Positions 19,414 through 23,746 of a DNA stretch of 23,746 bases are shown here, in pieces; position 1 is the stretch's first letter; every line of letters begins with the position of its first letter. The stretch spans positions 1-23,746 of the forward strand of contig JAKSYS010000806.1 in the NCBI GenBank assembly GCA_022925895.1, given 5' to 3'. Position numbers and translations under genes: made by a program. The notes below the pieces were generated by a model. That model saw nothing but the letters and a program-made list of their open reading frames with translations. It searched no databases and had not been told where the DNA came from. This DNA is from Fragilaria crotonensis (lineage: Eukaryota > Bacillariophyta > Fragilariophyceae > Fragilariales > Fragilariaceae).

Positions 19414-21511
19414 GGATTAAGTTGATTGTCGACCCTGACATCTATGCTGACGTAAGTCGCATACTTTTGCTGGGAGCACCAGCACGGTGTAATTCGTCAG
19501 CGATGGAAGAGAACTTCCAAGCGTATCTGCAATACGGCAACCATAAATCAGTGACGAATAACCAACAAGTGTATGCCTCAACGATTGTGAAGCAAAACAA
19601 ACGGGGACTCACCCTAATTATGGACCCGCAACTCATCCACTTCGCATTAGATGCGCACTTGTCGCCACAAGGTCTCGTCGACGTCCTTCATCCCAGACGA
19701 AAGCCTAGACCTTTGTCCGACAGCAGCTTCCGACCTTGCCAGGAGCAATGGCCATTAATGATTGGACGAGCAAAAAGAATGAGCCGCAACTCCATTTTGC
19801 CAAGTCATTTTTGAACTTCTGCGTGTGGCAATGGAATCTGGCCATCACTTATCCAACTCATGACCGCCATACTGGTGATGACGACGTTCAATGTGCATTC
19901 CCACGTCTAAAATATCACCCCCAGTTAGTTGCAATGCACAGTTCCATTTCCAATCACACATTGGTCATGAACACAGGACTTACCTTCGGTGACAACACAA
20001 GTCCCTCCAACTGGGAACCAATTGCGAGGGCCCGCCAACAACTCGCGCAACACTACTGGCTCCACCAGCCGGACATGGTCCAAGAACGAGCAAGGAAGTA
20101 CCTCCCAACATTCAAGTTTGCCCCCCCCAGCAACCGAGGCCGAGAAAGCCGCATTTGCTATAGCAATCCCAGACTCCATAAATACAGGAGTTATGGACGA
20201 GAATGGGGGCCGTCGGGCGCCAACATACGATCACCACGTTGATGACAATATGTACGGTGACATATCTGACTTCATGCCTCTCGCGGCAGCAGCAAGCGTT
20301 ATAGCCTTGTATGAAATCCTGGGATATCCCGATGGGAGAATCCCAGACCCAATATCGTGGGACAAATTTGCAACTGTTCATGGGCACATAAGGAGAGTGG
20401 TCGGGTGGGATTTCAATACCCGAGACCTCACATTTGCACTTCCCGATGAAAAGAGGGAAGCAATTCTGGTAACACTCGAGGATTGGAGCACAATAACATC
20501 ATGCTCTCTAGTCGAAGCTGCCAAATTGCATGGGACACTTGCCGATGCATCTCGAGCAAACAGAAAAGGTCGTGAAATGTTCTTTGGATTTCAAAACGCA
20601 TTGCGCCGAACCATTTGGGAACGATACCACAAAGTAAAGGGGTACTACTCGCGCCAATCCAAACGCAAGTCCCTGTCCCAACAACTCCCACAGCACTTGC
20701 ATCATCGCCTGGACTCACTGATTGCTCGAGACATGGCTGCACTCATATGGCGAACGAAAACAATTCTCCCAGTTCCTGCGTCAGCCCGCTTCGAACTCCA
20801 AAACCTTCGATCCCTTTTAGCTGACAAGAACCGGCCATGCTGGTCCATTAATATCGGGCACGTAATCCCTCGCGACGCGCAGTTCACTAGCCTTGGTGAT
20901 GCATGTGGGATCGGAGGCGGAGCGTACTGCCACGAACTCTGTTATTGGTTCGATATAGTGTGGTCGGAACAAACCCACCAACGATTCCAAAGCGGACAGG
21001 TCCATATCAACGTCCTCGAGTTTATTGTTGTCTTAATCCAACTTGCTGCGGCGATCACGAGGCACGAAAACGGATTCCAATTTGACGGACAATATATCCC
21101 CCGCCCACTCCACAAGCTTTTGATTCGGTCTGACAACTCGCCATCGTGTAACTGGGCACACAAAGCGTCGGCAAGATCAGAGAGAGGGCAACTTTTGTCA
21201 GTATATGCTGACATGATCAGCGAACCGAGCTCTACAGTTGATTGTACCCACATCGCGGAACCGATAACGACCTCGCTGATTTTATCTCGCCCCCTCCCGA
21301 TCCCATCACTCACATTGCCCAATGCCAACAGATATTTCTAAAGGAGCCGAGGCTGCAGTCTTACTGCTTTTTCCGGCCCCATCCCGAGCTCTTATCACGC
21401 CTGGCGTCCAGGCTGTCCACCGTACACTGGCAAGCAAGCCCGCCTCTCCCAAAGTCGCTCGGACGATTCGAAACCGCCGACTCCATTACCTCTTGTTCTG
21501 TTATCATATGA
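19413..21511 (+). pseudogene. Reverse transcriptase and RNase H of the tyrosine-recombinase element
   Basis: The reverse transcriptase begins in the 19422 frame (YADVSRILLLGAP, KRGLTLIMDPQL, RRKPRPLSDSSFRP). After a shift at about 19737 it continues with AINDWTSKKNEP, then GDDDVQCAFPRLKYHP (motif A, about 19874) and GLTFGDNTSPSNWEPIARA (motif B). A C8 run (20121-20128) shifts it again; counted as seven C it would read on without a break. YDHHVDDNMYGD (motif C, about 20230-20261) gives the catalytic DD in an unusual HVDD setting. The RNase H follows: SLGDACGIGGGA (about 20897), HINVLEFIVV (Glu), LLIRSDNSPS (Asp, about 21130) and, after a one-base loss at about 21257, GTDNDLADFIS. All expected acidic residues are present, so the domain looks recently functional. 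Confidence 0.8.
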
Positions 21512-22583
21512 AGATGACGGACGATTGGCTTCTCGAAAACAGCCGCAAGAAAGGGCAAATTTCCAACTGGCAATGTATGCAACTCACCTGGCGACGGGAT
21601 CAACGTTGCACTGCCGTGCTATCAAGTCGAGCACGATTGCAAGTTACTTACACGATATTGCAACGTTCTTGGGACGTTTCCGACCTATTGACCCCCGCTT
21701 TGTTTCAGCGGCCGACACAACTTTGGCACCTGCTATTGCAAAGGTACTTGCCAAACAACGACGATGGGAAATGGTCCCAAATCGACATGAACCATTTACG
21801 GTCAAAATGCATCTCGCTATCGCCAACCTGTCAAGTTCCCATGAGGATGATTGTTGTCTGAATGCCGCCATGGTAAACTGGACACTGTGTAACCTTTATG
21901 CGGGTTGCCGAGGCATTGAATGGGCACAGACACAGCTCATCCACAAGCACGTCAACAAGTTCCACATGAATCGTTTCAAAAACGCATACGCGTTCACGCT
22001 GTCCGACGTTCTATGTTTCACAGAAAATTCAGGCCCCCTAACATTCGCGCAAGCATTGGCTCACCCGCTCACAGTCGGGAAACTCAAACTCCGATTCGAA
22101 GAACAAAAAAATGGCCAAAACGGAGAGTGGAAATTATTCACCAAAAACCACAGCAATCCGCACCTCTGTTTTGTCATGCATTTCATGCGCATACTTGCGA
22201 GGCATAAACGCCTGACCAATGCATCGCCAATCCAACCTTTGAGTGTCTACCGAGGCACGGACGGAACAGTCTATAATATCACAACAGTCGACATCGACGC
22301 GACGCTCCGACACGCAGCCGCTACCGTGTATAAACTTGACCCTGTCACCCACCACGCTACTCTTAGTCTATGGTCAAGTCACTCACTACGCGTCGGTGCG
22401 TGTACCCTATTGTATTCAAAAGGGTTTAGTGAGATGGAAATCAAGTATTTGTTGCGGTGGAAAAGCAATGCATTCATGACTTACCTGCGCAATTTGGCTG
22501 TCACCTCCCGCCGTCAAAACGACGCGGTGAACGACACAAGCGAAATACCTATTTTGTGTAATCAGATTCACCCTTTCGGGTAG
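21486..22583 (+). CDS. Tyrosine recombinase of the retroelement
   Basis: An intact frame of about 365 residues to a TAG at 22581-22583. An N-terminal helical, core-binding (SAM-like) part (ANFQLAMYATHLATG, IKSSTIASYLHDIATFL) is followed by the catalytic part. That has the first Arg in AGCRGIEWAQ (21903-21923), H-S-L-R at 22380-22391, LLRWKS, and the nucleophile Tyr in FMTYLRNLA (22482-22484). R...HxxR...Y is the full set for a tyrosine recombinase, so this copy could be active. There is no ATG at the upstream end; in such elements the recombinase frame usually overlaps or follows the RT/RNase H frame. The frame is open from about 21460; the first Met after that (MYATHLATG) is probably internal. 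The overlapping stretch 21322-21861 in another frame is a shadow. Confidence 0.85.
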   Translation, partial: LPLVLLSYEDDGRLASRKQPQERANFQLAMYATHLATGSTLHCRAIKSSTIASYLHDIATFLGRFRPIDPRFVSAADTTLAPAIAKVLAKQRRWEMVPNRHEPFTVKMHLAIANLSSSHEDDCCLNAAMVNWTLCNLYAGCRGIEWAQTQLIHKHVNKFHMNRFKNAYAFTLSDVLCFTENSGPLTFAQALAHPLTVGKLKLRFEEQKNGQNGEWKLFTKNHSNPHLCFVMHFMRILARHKRLTNASPIQPLSVYRGTDGTVYNITTVDIDATLRHAAATVYKLDPVTHHATLSLWSSHSLRVGACTLLYSKGFSEMEIKYLLRWKSNAFMTYLRNLAVTSRRQNDAVNDTSEIPILCNQIHPFG

Positions 22584-23746
22584 CGTTCGCATGTGTATTA
22601 GCATTCCCGAGCAAGCAGAGCCGCCTCGGTGCCCACACCATGTGTTGTAATTAGCCCGACGAGCGCATTCGCCTCGCCTGCATGCCGCAAGGTCCAGCGT
22701 TAGTATACGCTAAATCATCGAATTGAGATGCGTACATCACGCATATGAAAACGTATGTCATGAATCATAACGCATGCCCATCAAAACGGTACATACGCCT
22801 AAGACGACGACGTGCGTGCAAACGCGCCAGTGTACCGACACACATTATCATTTTACATGTCTGTCTTGTTGTCTTACTAAAACTAGTTTTAGCAACCCAA
22901 CTGTTTAAACCATGTCAGCTGCTTGTTACGTTGTCGTGCAAAACGCAATTATAACAACCCGACCGAAACACAGAATAATTTCTTTTTTCCTTTTTTCCCG
23001 GCTGTCTGCCGCCGCACGATATGGCCCCCAACCCCCAACCCTGCTACACTGCGTATACCAGCGTCAGCAGACGACACGGGCAGGCCAGTGCTTTAGTGAA
23101 CCATCCGGGAATCCGTTGGACTCCTCGGATACTCTAAAATCGTCATAGTCACTACGTTTTTTGCCCACTATGCTACTGTCACTACGTCATACTCGTAGAA
23201 GTACACATACGACAGTACCATGAATGCTCCATACGTAGTTGATATGTGGTTGCACTATTGCAGAGCCATACCGTTCGACAGTGCAGTACAGCTGAGGCGA
23301 CTTCTGGGAATCCATAGGATTCACATGACATGAAGCCTCGATTTCTATTGGCTACGCGTACATTTGTAGCAGGCCTCTAGTAGAGAGGTTAGGAGTTTTA
23401 GACAATGACACCTGACATTGTTCGTTGTTTACGACATAAGACTATAGACTATAGTGTGTCCGGTCATCCATGTAATTGAGGCATTTTCGATTGTATTTAT
23501 ACCTGTGTGTGTCATGTGTCATGTCATATATATTCATACTTGCTGCCGGATGGTAACGAAGACCAGGCTCCAAACAATATGCCTGGTACAGTAGGTATAA
23601 CACTGGTACACGATTACTGCACTTATTACCACCATGCAGACAGAGACCTTGTTCATCAAGGAAATTCCTGGCTACAATACGCTCACGACATCGTGTAGCA
23701 ATCGGAGTCCATCGAAGTCCCTCTCACTTGTACCATAAATCTTTAG
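22584..23746. other. Region downstream of the recombinase, no supported gene
   Basis: Expected to hold the 3' non-coding end of the retroelement (up to perhaps 22900-23140) and then host spacer. The text from 22584 to 22850 has several short self-complementary words (for example AGCG-TTAGTA-TACGCT near 22698). A pyrimidine-rich tract lies at about 22978-23000. Near 23147 and 23177 the word GTCACTACG is repeated. No coding region in this stretch has recognisable motifs. Confidence 0.4.
22877..22892. repeat. Perfect 16-bp palindrome CTAAAACTAGTTTTAG
   Basis: Complete inverted repeat without a loop, about 295 bases after the recombinase stop. It could mark part of a terminal or recombination site of the retroelement, but one copy is not enough to show this. 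Confidence 0.6.

Larger units (their letters stand above)
19413..22583 (+). mobile_element. Tyrosine-recombinase retroelement (DIRS/Ngaro-like), 5'-truncated
   Basis: One plus-strand run of reverse transcriptase, RNase H and tyrosine recombinase, the order of DIRS-group (YR) retrotransposons, which insert by recombinase rather than by a DDE integrase. The frame changes at about 19737, at the C8 run 20121-20128, at about 21257 and at about 21485-21513. The first three are explained by single-base gains or losses, and the coding text on each side stays intact. The 5' end abuts the copia gag at about 19401-19413. The 3' end is not located; a palindrome at 22877-22892 may be part of it. No flanking repeat could be compared because the 5' side is missing. 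Confidence 0.8.

Noticed and set aside
20428-20742. 104-codon minus-strand open stretch
   Set aside because: Antisense to the RT/RNase H region; no motif.
21322-21861. 179-codon plus-strand open stretch
   Set aside because: Overlaps the RNase H end and the recombinase in another frame; both of those have motifs and this one has none.
1-23746. CRISPR arrays, tRNA or rRNA genes, bacterial-type operons
   Set aside because: No regularly spaced repeats, no cloverleaf or rRNA text recognised; introns and retroelements indicate nuclear eukaryotic DNA.

Overview
The window looks like nuclear DNA from a diatom (stramenopile alga). This rests on recognition of protein families and gene structure, not on a database search. 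The pointers are: a membrane-anchored plant-type leucine-rich-repeat (LRR) protein with the layout common in diatoms; a small protein with an ALWW / RGLE pattern that I recognise as a recurrent uncharacterised diatom family; short introns (58 and 67 nt) with GT-AG ends; a Ty1/copia retroelement of the diatom type with a DSHAD protease; and a tyrosine-recombinase retroelement.

Host genes occupy the left half. From left to right they are: the C-terminal end of an MBOAT/wax-synthase-like acyltransferase (1-558, +); an ALWW/RGLE protein (1535-2188, +); an NADH-cytochrome b5 reductase that needs one frameshift near 6788-6794 (6655-7504, +); a two-exon, probably organelle-targeted helical protein (8751-8073, -); and a 1164-residue transmembrane LRR protein in two exons (9264-12825, +). 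The last two are divergent and share a spacer of about 510 bp. Between the ALWW/RGLE gene and the reductase lie two decayed stretches: a GC-rich minus-strand coding remnant (about 3804-4880) and the C-terminal end of a Mutator-like (MULE) transposase (about 4987-5676, +).

The right half is mobile DNA. A Ty1/copia element runs on the minus strand (gag near 19413, RNase H ending at 13891). It has a polypurine tract and a candidate 3' LTR to its left and many frameshifts and stops, including a 31-bp tandem duplication at the end of the integrase. It lacks its 5' LTR. At about 19401-19413 it abuts, head to head, a plus-strand retroelement (about 19413-22583). That element encodes a reverse transcriptase with an HVDDN catalytic motif, an RNase H and a tyrosine recombinase with the R...HxxR...Y signature. 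This is a DIRS/Ngaro-like layout. It is broken by only a few single-base shifts, one of them in a C8 run, so it appears much younger than the copia copy. It is the most interesting object in the window.

I see no tRNA, rRNA or CRISPR array. The remaining spacers carry short palindromes and GTAC-rich repeats but no gene I can support.
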